DNA of 64,000 nt. It comes from Sphingobacterium sp. LZ7M1. Lineage in GTDB: Bacteria; Bacteroidota; Bacteroidia; Sphingobacteriales; Sphingobacteriaceae. This document shows, piece by piece, positions 43,126 through 52,900 of the stretch. Where the stretch lies: contig NZ_CP101134.1 of NCBI RefSeq assembly GCF_024296865.1, positions 372,001-436,000 of the forward strand, given 5' to 3'. Within the stretch, counting starts at the first letter, position 1, and each line of letters starts with the position of its first letter. The notes beneath the pieces were generated by a model. It saw only the letters and a list, made by a program, of their open reading frames with translations, was not told the origin of the DNA and did not search any database. The translations under genes and the position numbers were made by a program.

Positions 43126-44016
43126 ATGAAAACTAAATTATTAATGATTTTACTGGCCTTCATTATTTTCGGGGCAGGTTCATGTAAGAAGGGTGATCAG
43201 GGTGAAATGGGTCCTGAAGGAGCAAAAGGAGATAAGGGCGACAAAGGTGTAACTGGAGCAAAAGGAGCTGATGGATCTATGATTTACAGTGGTACTGCAG
43301 TTCCAGCTACGAGTTTGGGAAAGAATGGTGATTTTTATTTTAGAACAACGACTGGAGACTTATATGGGCCTAAGGCTAGCTCAGGTTGGGGAAGTCCTAC
43401 GAAGTTGAAAGGTGCTGATGGCAAGAACGGAACTAATGGAACTAATGGGAGCGACGGGAAAAATGGTTCTCAATTTCTTTCAGGTACTACAATTCCCGCG
43501 GTAACATTGGGTGCTGTAGGCGATTTTTATTTTAACACGGCTCAAATGGTTTTATATGGCCCAAAGACAAGTACTGGATGGGGAGTTGGAACAAATTTAA
43601 AAGCCAATGTTAAGATTATGTATTCAGGTTGGAGAAATGTGGTCCGCATGGTGGATACAGCATTTGACAATACAAGGGTTAGGGCTGCTCATATTTATGA
43701 ACCACAATTAACCAAAGAGGTTTTAGCAAATTCTGCTATTTTGGTTTACTTGGATTATGGTCAAGGTGCTTACCCACTGCCATATACAAGTTATGCGATA
43801 AATAGGATGTCGACCATTACATTTCACCCCAAATTGAGGGAATTGGTAATTATGAGGATGGCTTATGATGGTGGGCCAACAATTTCCATGAGCAGCTACA
43901 TACTATATCGATATGTTATTATTCCAGGTAATTTTTATATTTCTATGAAAAAAAGAGGGGTTAATCTGAAAGACCCTGTCGCTGTTGAAAGAGCTATCCA
44001 AGAGTTGAAAGAATAG
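43126..44016 (+). CDS. Collagen-like lipoprotein with duplicated GDFYF module
   Basis: 296 residues. The lipoprotein signal ends GAGSC (Cys20). Gly-X-Y collagen-like repeats follow (residues about 23-50: GDQGEMGPEGAKGDKGDKG). A module of about 45 residues then occurs twice, with GKNGDFYFRTTTGDLYGP and GAVGDFYFNTAQMVLYGP as its cores. A second short Gly-X-Y stretch (GADGKNGTNGTNGSDGKNG) separates the copies. The last 120 residues form an unrecognised globular domain. The protein is probably a trimeric surface stalk. There is no link in sequence to GH95, which is upstream by 160 bases. Confidence 0.8.
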   Translation: MKTKLLMILLAFIIFGAGSCKKGDQGEMGPEGAKGDKGDKGVTGAKGADGSMIYSGTAVPATSLGKNGDFYFRTTTGDLYGPKASSGWGSPTKLKGADGKNGTNGTNGSDGKNGSQFLSGTTIPAVTLGAVGDFYFNTAQMVLYGPKTSTGWGVGTNLKANVKIMYSGWRNVVRMVDTAFDNTRVRAAHIYEPQLTKEVLANSAILVYLDYGQGAYPLPYTSYAINRMSTITFHPKLRELVIMRMAYDGGPTISMSSYILYRYVIIPGNFYISMKKRGVNLKDPVAVERAIQELKE

Positions 44017-44021
44017 AAAAA

Positions 44022-44046
44022 GGGTGTCAATTTGACACCCTCTTCT
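44022..44046. terminator. Bidirectional terminator between collagen-like and DUF493 genes
   Basis: GGGTGTCAA (44022-44030) and TTGACACCC (44032-44040) form a stem directly after the collagen-like stop. A-rich sequence before and T-rich sequence after it serve both convergent genes. Confidence 0.8.
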
Positions 44047-44061
44047 GTTTTAGTATTTTAC

Positions 44062-44388
44062 TTATAACATCATTACACCAGGGATTTCCCCCACTTTTTT
44101 GTAATAGTTGATTACTTCGTCGGCATTGTTTACATAGTTTTCGATTGAAATCGAAGTGTATTTTCCTCCTGATGATTTTTTCTCTGAAAACTTAGCTGAG
44201 GCATGAGTGAACAATCCTTTAACCTTTTCAGCTTGGTCAGAATCCGATTTTACGATGAATTTGAAAGTATAGATGGTCGGAAACTGTTCTACCTCAATCA
44301 ATTTATCTTTAAAGTTTTTGTAAAAGTCTTGATTGTTGCTGTCGTCTTGTATGTCCTTGATGTTAATATTGTTGTTTAATTCTTCCAT
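44062..44388 (-). CDS. DUF493 family protein (YbeD-like)
   Basis: 108 residues. A variable acidic N-terminus of about 20 residues precedes a small alpha/beta domain. IEVEQFPTIYTFKFIVKS, KVKGLFTHASAKFSEKKSSGGKYTSISI and EVINYYKKVGEIPGV match the ferredoxin-like DUF493 family, whose E. coli member is YbeD. Function is unknown, with suggestions of small-ligand or protein binding. It is cytosolic. It is convergent with the collagen-like lipoprotein gene and lies 80 bases downstream of GH92 on the same strand. Confidence 0.85.
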   Translation of the reverse strand: MEELNNNINIKDIQDDSNNQDFYKNFKDKLIEVEQFPTIYTFKFIVKSDSDQAEKVKGLFTHASAKFSEKKSSGGKYTSISIENYVNNADEVINYYKKVGEIPGVMML

Positions 44389-44468
44389 TTTTTCTTCTCC
44401 TTTCCCTTAAGTAACAATAAGTGTACCCAAGGCCAATATATGACAAAACGTAATATTTTTGGTTTTGT

Positions 44469-46730
44469 TTAATTTTCCATTGAAGTAGGTAAAGATTTCT
44501 TTTTTGTTCCAAATTTTTGATTCGGGACATCGCTCATCTGGAATTCCAAAGTTCCGCCCTTTAACATGTCCTTATGGGTGATATAGGTCTTTTTGTATGG
44601 TTTTCCATTCAGAGTAATGGATTTGATATAAATATTCTTTTTAGAGTTGTTTTTGGCAATAATGCTGAATGTTTTGCCATTTGGCATTGTAATATCAGAT
44701 TTGTCAAGGGCTGGACTTCCGAATACATATTCTCCATTTACAGGAGAAGCAGGGTATAAGCCCATCATCGACCAAACTGCCCAAGCGCTCATTTGACCTG
44801 CATCTTCATTTCCTGCATATCCATCTGGCCTTTCATGGTACATGGAATCTATAATGGCTCTAACTTTTTCCTGTGTTTTCCATGGTTTCCCTAGGTAGGA
44901 ATGCATGTAGGCAATATGATGGCTCGGTTCGTTTCCATGAGCGTATTGACCGATAAAGCCACTTGCATCAGGTGATTGGTTTTCTCCAGTCATATAGGAT
45001 GGGGCAGTGAATAAGGTGTCCAACATCTTGTCTAGACCATCCTTTTTAGGAAACAATTTAGCTAACCCCCTAACGTCATGAGGGACAAAGAAGGAGTGTT
45101 GCCAAGCATTTCCTTCGATATATTGGCTTTTTGAGAATTCATGTTCTGAATAGAACGGATCAAAGGGTTCAACGAATTTTCCGTTTTTCAATTTTGCCCG
45201 CATAAAACCAGAGTTAGGATCGAAAAGGTGGATGTAATTCTTAGCGCGTTTAGTGTATTCTTCAAACTCCTTTTTCTTTCCTAGTTTTTTGGCAACCAAG
45301 GAAATGCAATAATCATCAAATGCGTATTCCAGCGTTGATGTCACTGATCCGCCGTTTACATCTTGCGGAACATATCCATATTCAATATAATCAGGGACTT
45401 CCCTAATTTTTTGATTAGCACTTGCTAGCATTGCCTTAAACGCTTTTTCCTGATCGATTCCTGGGATATCTTTTAATACAGCATCTGCAAGTACAGGGAC
45501 AGCATGATAGCCAGTCATTGTATTGGTTTCAAATGTGCTAAGGTCCCAAACCGGGAGCAATCCATTTTCATCATAGAAAGCTAACATGCTGTTCATCATA
45601 TCTGTATAGCGTTCAGATTGCGTGATAGTTAGTAAGGGTTTTAATGCACGGAAGGTGTCCCAAAGTGAAAATAATGTGTAACGTTGGCCGGCATTATTCA
45701 TTTTATGAAATTCCCCTTTGTAGTTCTTGTATTCACCATCCTGATCTGAATAAAGGGTTGGGGAAACAGCAGTATGGTATAATGCGGAATAAAAGATTTT
45801 TTTCAAAGTTTCATCGGTAGATTCTACCTTGATTTTTCCTAATTCTTTTTCCCATTGGTTTTCGGCATTCGATTTCACCTGGTTAAAATCCCAATTCGGT
45901 ATTTCATTTAGAGCATCCACTGCTTTTTCTGCTGATGAGGTTGAAAGAGCAACCTTGAGATCCACTTGATCTATCTTTTGGAAAATAAATTGTGCATTTA
46001 CTGCATTAACCGGGCCTTGTCTTGAATTGTTGAGTTGAGAAATCTGTTTTTCATTGGTTTTGTTTCCATTCAATAAATAAGAGTTAAATGGTTTATTGAA
46101 GCGGATTGCAAAATAAATATGCTGTTGATTCGCCCAGCCATAAGAATACCTTTTACCAATTGCCGTACTGTCATTTAAGATCTTGATTTCGGTATCCATT
46201 GGTCTATCCCAGTTATAGGCATGACCCAGGTCTAATCTGATGGTTGGTTCGGTGTTTTTTGGGAAAGTGTAGTTGTGTAGTCCTACGCGTTCAGTAGATG
46301 TTAGTCTAGCTTGTATCCCGTTGTCTAATCTCACTTCGTAATATCCCGGGCTAGCTTTTTCATTATTGTGCGAGAATTTTATTCGGGTATCGAAGTCTTT
46401 TTTGTTGACAGGTTGATTTAAGGGCATGATGGCAATATCCAGCCAATCGCCGATACCCGTTCCGCTGAGGTGCATATGGCTGAATCCAGCGATGGAATCT
46501 GCACTGAAATGGTAGCCACTCACCCAGTCCCAACCATTCTTTCCATTATCAGGAGATAGCTGCACTAAAGAAAAGGGGACAGTAGCACCTGGGAAAGTGT
46601 GACCATGACCACCCGTTCCGATAAAAGGGTCAACATATTTTGTATATTGCTGAGCGGCGACTTTGGTTACAGGAAGAGACAGTAATCCTGTTGCAAAAAT
46701 AATTGCAAATGATTTATAATGTAATTTCAT
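44469..46730 (-). CDS. Glycoside hydrolase family 92 alpha-mannosidase
   Basis: 753 residues with a signal peptide (MKLHYKSFAIIFATGLLSL, ending VAAQQ). GH92 hallmarks are YVDPFIGTGGHGHTFPGATVPF at the N-terminus, FSHMHLSGTG, LFSLWDTFRALKPLLTI, GNEPSHHIAYMH and GNEDAGQMSAW. The last two supply catalytic and calcium-binding residues. GH92 enzymes are calcium-dependent exo-alpha-mannosidases, often alpha-1,2, that act on N-glycans and yeast mannan. The gene is divergent from a LacI regulator with a shared palindromic operator candidate. This points to a mannoside-controlled unit separate from the ROK-susCD unit. Confidence 0.96.
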   Translation of the reverse strand: MKLHYKSFAIIFATGLLSLPVTKVAAQQYTKYVDPFIGTGGHGHTFPGATVPFSLVQLSPDNGKNGWDWVSGYHFSADSIAGFSHMHLSGTGIGDWLDIAIMPLNQPVNKKDFDTRIKFSHNNEKASPGYYEVRLDNGIQARLTSTERVGLHNYTFPKNTEPTIRLDLGHAYNWDRPMDTEIKILNDSTAIGKRYSYGWANQQHIYFAIRFNKPFNSYLLNGNKTNEKQISQLNNSRQGPVNAVNAQFIFQKIDQVDLKVALSTSSAEKAVDALNEIPNWDFNQVKSNAENQWEKELGKIKVESTDETLKKIFYSALYHTAVSPTLYSDQDGEYKNYKGEFHKMNNAGQRYTLFSLWDTFRALKPLLTITQSERYTDMMNSMLAFYDENGLLPVWDLSTFETNTMTGYHAVPVLADAVLKDIPGIDQEKAFKAMLASANQKIREVPDYIEYGYVPQDVNGGSVTSTLEYAFDDYCISLVAKKLGKKKEFEEYTKRAKNYIHLFDPNSGFMRAKLKNGKFVEPFDPFYSEHEFSKSQYIEGNAWQHSFFVPHDVRGLAKLFPKKDGLDKMLDTLFTAPSYMTGENQSPDASGFIGQYAHGNEPSHHIAYMHSYLGKPWKTQEKVRAIIDSMYHERPDGYAGNEDAGQMSAWAVWSMMGLYPASPVNGEYVFGSPALDKSDITMPNGKTFSIIAKNNSKKNIYIKSITLNGKPYKKTYITHKDMLKGGTLEFQMSDVPNQKFGTKKKSLPTSMEN

Positions 46731-46758
46731 AAATGTCGTTATAAATAGTGTACAATAA

Positions 46759-46766
46759 CAAATGTA
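46759..46766 (-). promoter_or_regulatory. Putative -7 box of the GH92 gene
   Basis: TACATTTG on the minus strand lies 28 bases before the GH92 ATG. Confidence 0.45.
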
Positions 46767-46788
46767 CGTTTTTAAACCTAATAAACCC

Positions 46789-46840
46789 TTTTAGCCAAAT
46801 TTTTAGCAAAATCTTTAGCATAAATTTGCTAAAATTTAGC
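46789..46840. promoter_or_regulatory. LacI-type operator candidate between GH92 and lacI
   Basis: The 20-bp inverted repeat TTTAGCATAAATTTGCTAAA (46814-46833) is flanked by three further TTTAGC half-sites: TTTTAGCC at 46789, TTTTAGCA at 46801 and ATTTAGCC at 46834. The cluster lies between two divergent -7 boxes, where a LacI repressor could block both promoters. Confidence 0.65.
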
Positions 46841-46848
46841 CGAGTTTA

Positions 46849-46856
46849 TATATTTG
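46849..46856 (+). promoter_or_regulatory. Putative -7 box of the lacI-type gene
   Basis: TATATTTG is a full TAnnTTTG match, 32 bases before the ATG at 46889. Confidence 0.5.
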
Positions 46857-46888
46857 ATAGATTTTGAATTGCATTTTATTAACCTAAC

Positions 46889-47923
46889 ATGAGAAAACGA
46901 ATTTTAATTAGTGACATTGCAAAGAACCTTGGGGTATCCGTAACGACTGTATCATTTATATTAAATGGTAAGGCTAAGGAAAAAAGGATCAGTGAGGGTT
47001 TGACAAAGCGGGTTTTGGACTATGTGAAAAAAGTGGGGTATAAGCCCAACCAATTAGCCCAGAGTTTGAGGACTGGTCAATCCAAGATTTTAGGTTTGAT
47101 CGTTGAAGACATTTCCAATCCCTTCTTTTCCAATGTCGCCAAGTATATAGAAAGGATTGCCTATGACAATGGTTATCATATTATTTATTGTAGTATGGAT
47201 AATGATGAGACCAAAGCGAGGGAATTAATCCAATTATTTTATGATAGACAAGTTGATGGGTATATCATTACACCTCCAGAAGGATTGGATGATACGCTTT
47301 CCAATTTAATCAAGAACAATGTGCCATTGGTACTTTTTGACCGCTATATCCCTCAATTAGAGACCCATTATGTGGTATTGGACAATTTTAATGGAGCATT
47401 TGACGCAACTAGGCACTTATTGGAAAACCAGAATAATAAACGAGTTGGCTTTGTTTCATTGTATTCTAATCAAACCCAGATGCGAGACCGTCTAGATGGC
47501 TATATGAAAGCAATTGACGAGTTCCAACAACAAGCGTTCATTAAAAAAGTGAAGATAGATGAAAACGAAGATTCTTCAATAGATCAAATCCATGAATTTA
47601 TCAGTGCCAATAATTTAGATGCTGTTTTATTTGCAACTAACTATCTGGCCATTGATGGTCTAAAAGCAGTGAAAAAGTATAGTATGAAGTTGCCAAATAT
47701 GGTGGCGTTCGATGACCACACTCTGTTTAAGCTGTATGAGCCAGGCATCAGCGTGGTAACTCAGGATACATCTGCCATAGCAAATGAACTAATCCATACC
47801 CTATTAAATGAGATTAAGGGGAAAAACAAAGAATTACAGAAAATTGTAATCCCTAGTGAGCTATTGGTTCGAGGTTCCTCGGTTATTTCTGAGGAGACGC
47901 TGGAACAAACTTCATTGAAATAG
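46889..47923 (+). CDS. LacI-family transcriptional regulator
   Basis: 344 residues. The helix-turn-helix is at residues 5-30 ([20 protein letters not shown]), followed by the hinge [15 protein letters not shown] that inserts into the minor groove. A periplasmic-binding-protein-like sensor domain runs from residue 60 ([20 protein letters not shown]) to about 330. It likely represses the divergent GH92 gene and itself through the TTTAGC palindrome, with a mannose-type inducer. The effector is inferred from context. Its last 41 bases overlap the 3' end of convergent msrB. Confidence 0.93.
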   Translation: MRKRILISDIAKNLGVSVTTVSFILNGKAKEKRISEGLTKRVLDYVKKVGYKPNQLAQSLRTGQSKILGLIVEDISNPFFSNVAKYIERIAYDNGYHIIYCSMDNDETKARELIQLFYDRQVDGYIITPPEGLDDTLSNLIKNNVPLVLFDRYIPQLETHYVVLDNFNGAFDATRHLLENQNNKRVGFVSLYSNQTQMRDRLDGYMKAIDEFQQQAFIKKVKIDENEDSSIDQIHEFISANNLDAVLFATNYLAIDGLKAVKKYSMKLPNMVAFDDHTLFKLYEPGISVVTQDTSAIANELIHTLLNEIKGKNKELQKIVIPSELLVRGSSVISEETLEQTSLK

Positions 47924-48347
47924 AATTGACACAGTGCCTAGTGTTTTTGGAGGTGAATCCTTCGCCTTCAAAAACATGGCCCAAGTGGGCACCACAGGCA
48001 GCACAAAGGATCTCGGTCCTTCTACCATCCGCATCAGTTTCTCTTTTTACAGCACCTGGAATTTCATCATCAAAACTTGGCCATCCACAATGGGATTCAA
48101 ATTTATCTTCCGAATGGTATAATGGAGCATCACATCGTTTACAAACATAAGTTCCCTTTTCTTTGTTATTCAGAAGTTGACCAGTAAATGGCCTTTCTGT
48201 TCCTTTATTGAGGATTACATATTGTTCTTCGGGAGTTAATTCGTTGTATTTTTTGTTTTGATCCATAGTTTTAGCAGTATTGTTTGATTGCGAATGAGCA
48301 CAACCAGATAAAACAATTAAAATTAATATGCAATATATTGCTTTCAT
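47883..48347 (-). CDS. msrB: Peptide-methionine (R)-S-oxide reductase, lipoprotein form
   Basis: 154 residues. A lipoprotein signal ([16 protein letters not shown]) places it in the cell envelope. The MsrB domain has zinc-binding CxxC pairs in [10 protein letters not shown] and [12 protein letters not shown]. The catalytic Cys is in [25 protein letters not shown] is also diagnostic. It reduces methionine-R-sulfoxide in exported proteins. It overlaps the lacI gene tail by 41 bases. The periplasmic location complements the cytosolic free-methionine enzyme at 14.4 kb. Confidence 0.95.
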   Translation of the reverse strand: MKAIYCILILIVLSGCAHSQSNNTAKTMDQNKKYNELTPEEQYVILNKGTERPFTGQLLNNKEKGTYVCKRCDAPLYHSEDKFESHCGWPSFDDEIPGAVKRETDADGRRTEILCAACGAHLGHVFEGEGFTSKNTRHCVNSISMKFVPASPQK

Positions 48348-48496
48348 AAGGAAGCTAATTTACTAAAAAAAGATTATTGAAATATCAATTGAATGTTAAT
48401 TTGTAATGATATAGAGCTATATAAAGAGCTCTATTTAGAATGAATATAAATTGATAAATTACGTCATCAAATTGTCAGGGATTGCTTAATAAGTTA

Positions 48497-48504
48497 TACT
48501 TTTG
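48497..48504 (+). promoter_or_regulatory. Putative -7 box of the act-cta operon
   Basis: TACTTTTG fits TAnnTTTG and lies 85 bases before the actA ATG. A 7-bp hairpin (TAGAGCT at 48412, AGCTCTA at 48427) lies further upstream. No other strong candidate was seen in the 232-base gap after msrB. Confidence 0.45.
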
Positions 48505-48588
48505 TGCATTGTTTTGTACGGTATTGTGTACATGTACTGAAGAGTCAACAATTAATTATTACACATAAAATAGTATAAAGTGCTAAAT

Positions 48589-49875
48589 ATGAGAAATATC
48601 TCATCCGTTTTGGGAAGACTTGCGAAGTCAATATCAATCAGTTTGGTATTGTTATTTGCCGTTACTACTACCACGCAGGCGCAGGATGCTGCGAATGGTG
48701 CAGCGCTATTCAAGTCGAATGCGTGTAATTCATGTCACGCTGTAGGTAAGAAATTGACCGGTCCAGATTTGGCTGGCTTGTCAGAGCGTCGAGAAGAAGG
48801 ATGGATTGTGAAATGGATCCATAACCCGCAAGGGATGATTGATTCAGGCGATCCACAAGCTGTTGAATTGAAGTCTCAGTTTGCTACAACAATGGCTCCT
48901 TATGCTAACCTTTCTGAAGGTGATATTAAGGATATCATTGCGTACCTGCAAGCAGAAGAGGTGAAGTTAGCTGAGAAAAAGGCTGCTGGTCCTGCTGCTG
49001 GAGGTGCTGGTGCTGCAAGTTCAGATGCGAACAATTTGATGATTATCGGATTGGTTGCTTTGTTTGTGGTTGCTGTGGCAGTGATCTTTGCATTGAACAG
49101 GGTAACAAAAACTTTAGAACGTGTTATTGCTAACAACCAAGCGTCAATTGCTGAGGCTCAGGCGAAAAGTGAAGAGGAAGGCGAAAGCAGTTCTGTAAAA
49201 TTTGCTAAGGCATTTTTAAAGAACAAGAAGTTGGTATTCTTCGTTGTACTGATGGTCGTTGGTTTATTGGGTGTAGCAGGTTGGAAAACCATGTGGAATG
49301 TTGGTGTTCACCAAGGTTACAAACCGGTGCAGCCAATTAAATTCTCTCACCAAATCCACGCTGGTGTTAATCAGATTGAGTGTCAGTATTGTCACGGTGG
49401 AGCATTTAAATCGAAAAACGCTTCGATTCCATCAGCAAACGTATGTATGAACTGTCACAATACAGTAACAGGTTCAGATCATTACGATGGTAACATTTCT
49501 CCAGAGATTGCGAAATTATACCGTGCAGTAGATTGGGATCCAGAAGCTAGAACATATGGTACAAACACAAGACCTATCGAATGGGTTAGAATCCACAACT
49601 TGCCGGACTTTGCATATTTCAACCACTCACAACACGTTGTAGTTGCAGGAGTTGAATGTCAAACATGTCACGGTCCTATCCAAGATATGGAAGAAGTTTA
49701 CCAATATTCACCACTTACCATGAAATGGTGTATTGACTGTCACAAAGAAACTTCTGTGAACACAGACAATGCGTACTATGATCAATTGATCGAGGCTCAT
49801 GATAAGTTGAAAAAAGGTGAGAAGATGACAGCAGCTATGATCGGTGGATTAGAGTGTGGAAAGTGTCATTATTAA
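48589..49875 (+). CDS. actA: Alternative complex III subunit ActA (multihaem cytochrome c)
   Basis: 428 residues from the ATG at 48589; a GTG three codons upstream is an alternative. Six CxxCH motifs are visible. Counted from that GTG they begin at residues 49, 268, 289, 360, 384 and 426. The first lies in a separate N-terminal cytochrome c domain (CNSCHAVGKKLTGPDLAG). Two membrane helices (about 153-172 and 217-233) separate it from a five-haem domain. ActA accepts electrons within the quinol:cytochrome c oxidoreductase. It leads the operon, and ActB follows after 40 bases. Confidence 0.93.
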   Translation: MRNISSVLGRLAKSISISLVLLFAVTTTTQAQDAANGAALFKSNACNSCHAVGKKLTGPDLAGLSERREEGWIVKWIHNPQGMIDSGDPQAVELKSQFATTMAPYANLSEGDIKDIIAYLQAEEVKLAEKKAAGPAAGGAGAASSDANNLMIIGLVALFVVAVAVIFALNRVTKTLERVIANNQASIAEAQAKSEEEGESSSVKFAKAFLKNKKLVFFVVLMVVGLLGVAGWKTMWNVGVHQGYKPVQPIKFSHQIHAGVNQIECQYCHGGAFKSKNASIPSANVCMNCHNTVTGSDHYDGNISPEIAKLYRAVDWDPEARTYGTNTRPIEWVRIHNLPDFAYFNHSQHVVVAGVECQTCHGPIQDMEEVYQYSPLTMKWCIDCHKETSVNTDNAYYDQLIEAHDKLKKGEKMTAAMIGGLECGKCHY

Positions 49876-49915
49876 TAAATTAATTTAGAATAACGGAATC
49901 TTATATATAGCTTAA

Positions 49916-52900
49916 ATGGAAAGCAATAAAAAATATTGGAAAGGTTTAGAGGAATTGAATCAAACTCCTGCTTTTGTTGAAGGAAGCAAGAGTGAGTTTG
50001 CTGAGCCTATTCCCGTAGAAGATGTGTTAAATGAAGCTGGTTTAAGTACCAAGACACCTCGTCGTGACTTTTTGAAAGCTTTAGGTTTTGGTTTAGGAGC
50101 TGTGACATTGGCAGCGTGTAACCGTACGCCAATTCACAAGGCAGTACCTTATATAATCAAACCTGAAGAAGTAACTCCAGGTGTACCAAACTTCTACGCT
50201 TCTTCCTTCAATGGTCAGAGTGTAATCGTTAGGACAAGAGAAGGAAGACCAATTTCATTGGAAGCAAATCCAAATGCAGTTGGTTTAAATCAAGGTACAG
50301 ACGCTTCAACATCTGCATCTGTTCTTGACTTGTACGATATGTCCAAATTACAGAACCCTCAAATTGGAGGTAAAGATGTAGATTGGGCAAAATTGGACCA
50401 AGCGGTAGTTGATGCATTGAATAAAGCACAAGCAGCAGGAAAACAGATTACAATTGTTTCAAACACAATCAATAGTCCTTCTTCATTGGCTGCTATCGCA
50501 GCATTTGCAGCAAAATATCCTGCAACGCAGCATGTTCAAGTTGATGCAGTTTCTTACAGCGGTATCATTGAAGCCAATAGAGCTTCATTTGGTAAAGCAG
50601 TTGTTCCTTCGTATCACTTTGATAAAGCACAAGTTGTTGTTTCAGTAGCAGCTGACTTTTTAGGAACTTGGGTAGCTGGAGAAGAGCATACACAAGATTA
50701 TATTAAAAACCGTGACTATAAATCGTTGAAAGGCGGAAAGATGTCACGTCATATTCAATTTGAATCAGGTTTATCAATGACTGGTTCGAATGCAGACGTT
50801 CGTATTGCAATCAAACCTTCAGAAGAAGGAGCAGTATTAATTAGCTTGTACAATGCCATTACTGGACAATCAGTAGCTGGTGGTACAAACAATGCAAAAG
50901 CAAAAACAGCAATCGCTCTTGCCGCTAAGGAATTGGTGAATTCAAAAGGATCATCAGTAGTTGTAGCAGGTTCGAATGACACCAATGTTCAAGCTTTAGC
51001 AAACGCAATCAATACAGCCTTAGGGGCTTATGGTTCAATCATTGACCTAGATAATTTCTCTAAACAACATCAAGGATCAGATTCAGCATTCCAAACTTTC
51101 TTAACAGCTGCTAAAGCTGGGCAAGTAGGTGTAGCTATTTTCTGGAATTCAAACCCAGTTTATGACTACTATAAGGCTGATGATGTAAAAGCAGCAATTT
51201 CTAAAATCGGTTATACAGTATCTTTAGGTGATCGTGCTGATGAAACTTCATCAGAATTGAAAGCTATTGCTACAAATAATACATTCTTGGAATCTTGGGG
51301 TGATGCTTCTGCAAAAGAGGGATTATTTACCATTGTTCAACCAACCATCAATCCAGTATTTAACACACGTCAAGCTGAACAAAGTTTGATCAACTGGGCA
51401 GGTGTCAACAAACCTATCCATGATTTCGTTAAGGAAAATTGGGAGACCAATATCTTAGCAGGAACCGGAAAAGTTTGGAAAGATGTACTTCAACAAGGAT
51501 TTATTTATAAAGGTTCAAACACAGGTTCATCTTATTCAGCTAACGTAGATGTCAATGCAATTGCTGCTGCAATTACTAATGACGCTAAGCGTGTTGCTGG
51601 AGGGGTTGAATTAAAGATTTATGAATCTCCAAATATTAGAGACGGACGTTGGGCTAACAATGCTTACTTACAAGAATTGCCAGATCCAGTTTCTAAAGTA
51701 ACTTGGGATAACTTTGCAGCTATTAACCCGGCAGATGCTGAGGAATTAGGTGTTAAAGAGACCGGAAAAGTTACTGTTGAAGCAAATGGCTATAAAGTAG
51801 ACCTTCCAGTGTTGTTACAACCAGGCCAAGCAAGAGGCACAGTTTCAGTTGCAATTGGTTATGGTCGTACTAAAGTTGGTAAGGCAGGAAATAATGTAGG
51901 TGTAAATGCTTATCCGTTTGCAAGTTTAGTAAATGGAACCATTCAATTCGCTGCAAAAGCTTCGATTTCCAAAGCGTCTGGAATCTATGAATTGGCTCAA
52001 ACACAAACGCACCACACCATTGAGGGGCGTAACATTATCCGTGAGACTACGTTTGCTAATTACTTAAAAGATCCTAATTCTGAGTCTGGTCGTTTCTCTG
52101 ATACGCACCAAACATATGATCTATGGAATAAATTTGAACAACCTGGTCACCGTTGGGTGATGGCAATCGATTTGAATGCTTGTACCGGTTGTGGATCTTG
52201 TATTGTTGCATGTAACGTTGAGAACAACGTTCCGGTTGTAGGTCGTGACGAGGTTCGCCGTCGTCGTGAAATGCACTGGTTGCGTATCGACCGTTACTAT
52301 ACCTTGAATACAGGAGAGGGCAAATTAACAAAAGAGAAAGAAATTGCTAAGGCAGCTGGTTATGACTACGAAGATGTATCGGTAGTTTACCAACCGATGT
52401 TGTGTCAACACTGTGAGCACGCTCCATGTGAGACCGTATGTCCAGTGTTAGCAACCGTTCACTCTTCAGAAGGTCTTAACCACATGGCTTATAACCGTTG
52501 TTTCGGAACACGTTACTGTGCGAACAACTGTCCATATAAAGTACGTCGTTTCAACTGGTTTAACTACTGGAATGATTCTCGTTTTGACAACTACTTGAAC
52601 AACGAGTTTACACAATTAGTATTGAATCCAGATGTAACCACACGTTCTCGCGGGGTTATGGAGAAATGTTCAATGTGTATCCAACGTATCCAAGCAGGTA
52701 AGTTGCAGGCTAAAGTGGAGAACCGTAAAGTGAAAGACGGAGATATCAAAATGGCTTGTCAAGCGGCATGTTCGGCAAATGCAATCATCTTTGGTGATGC
52801 AAACGATCCGGAGTCAGAGGTTTCAAAAGCATTACGTAACGAACGTGTTTATTATGTGCTTGAAGAAATCAACGTACAACCAAATATTGGTTATATGACG

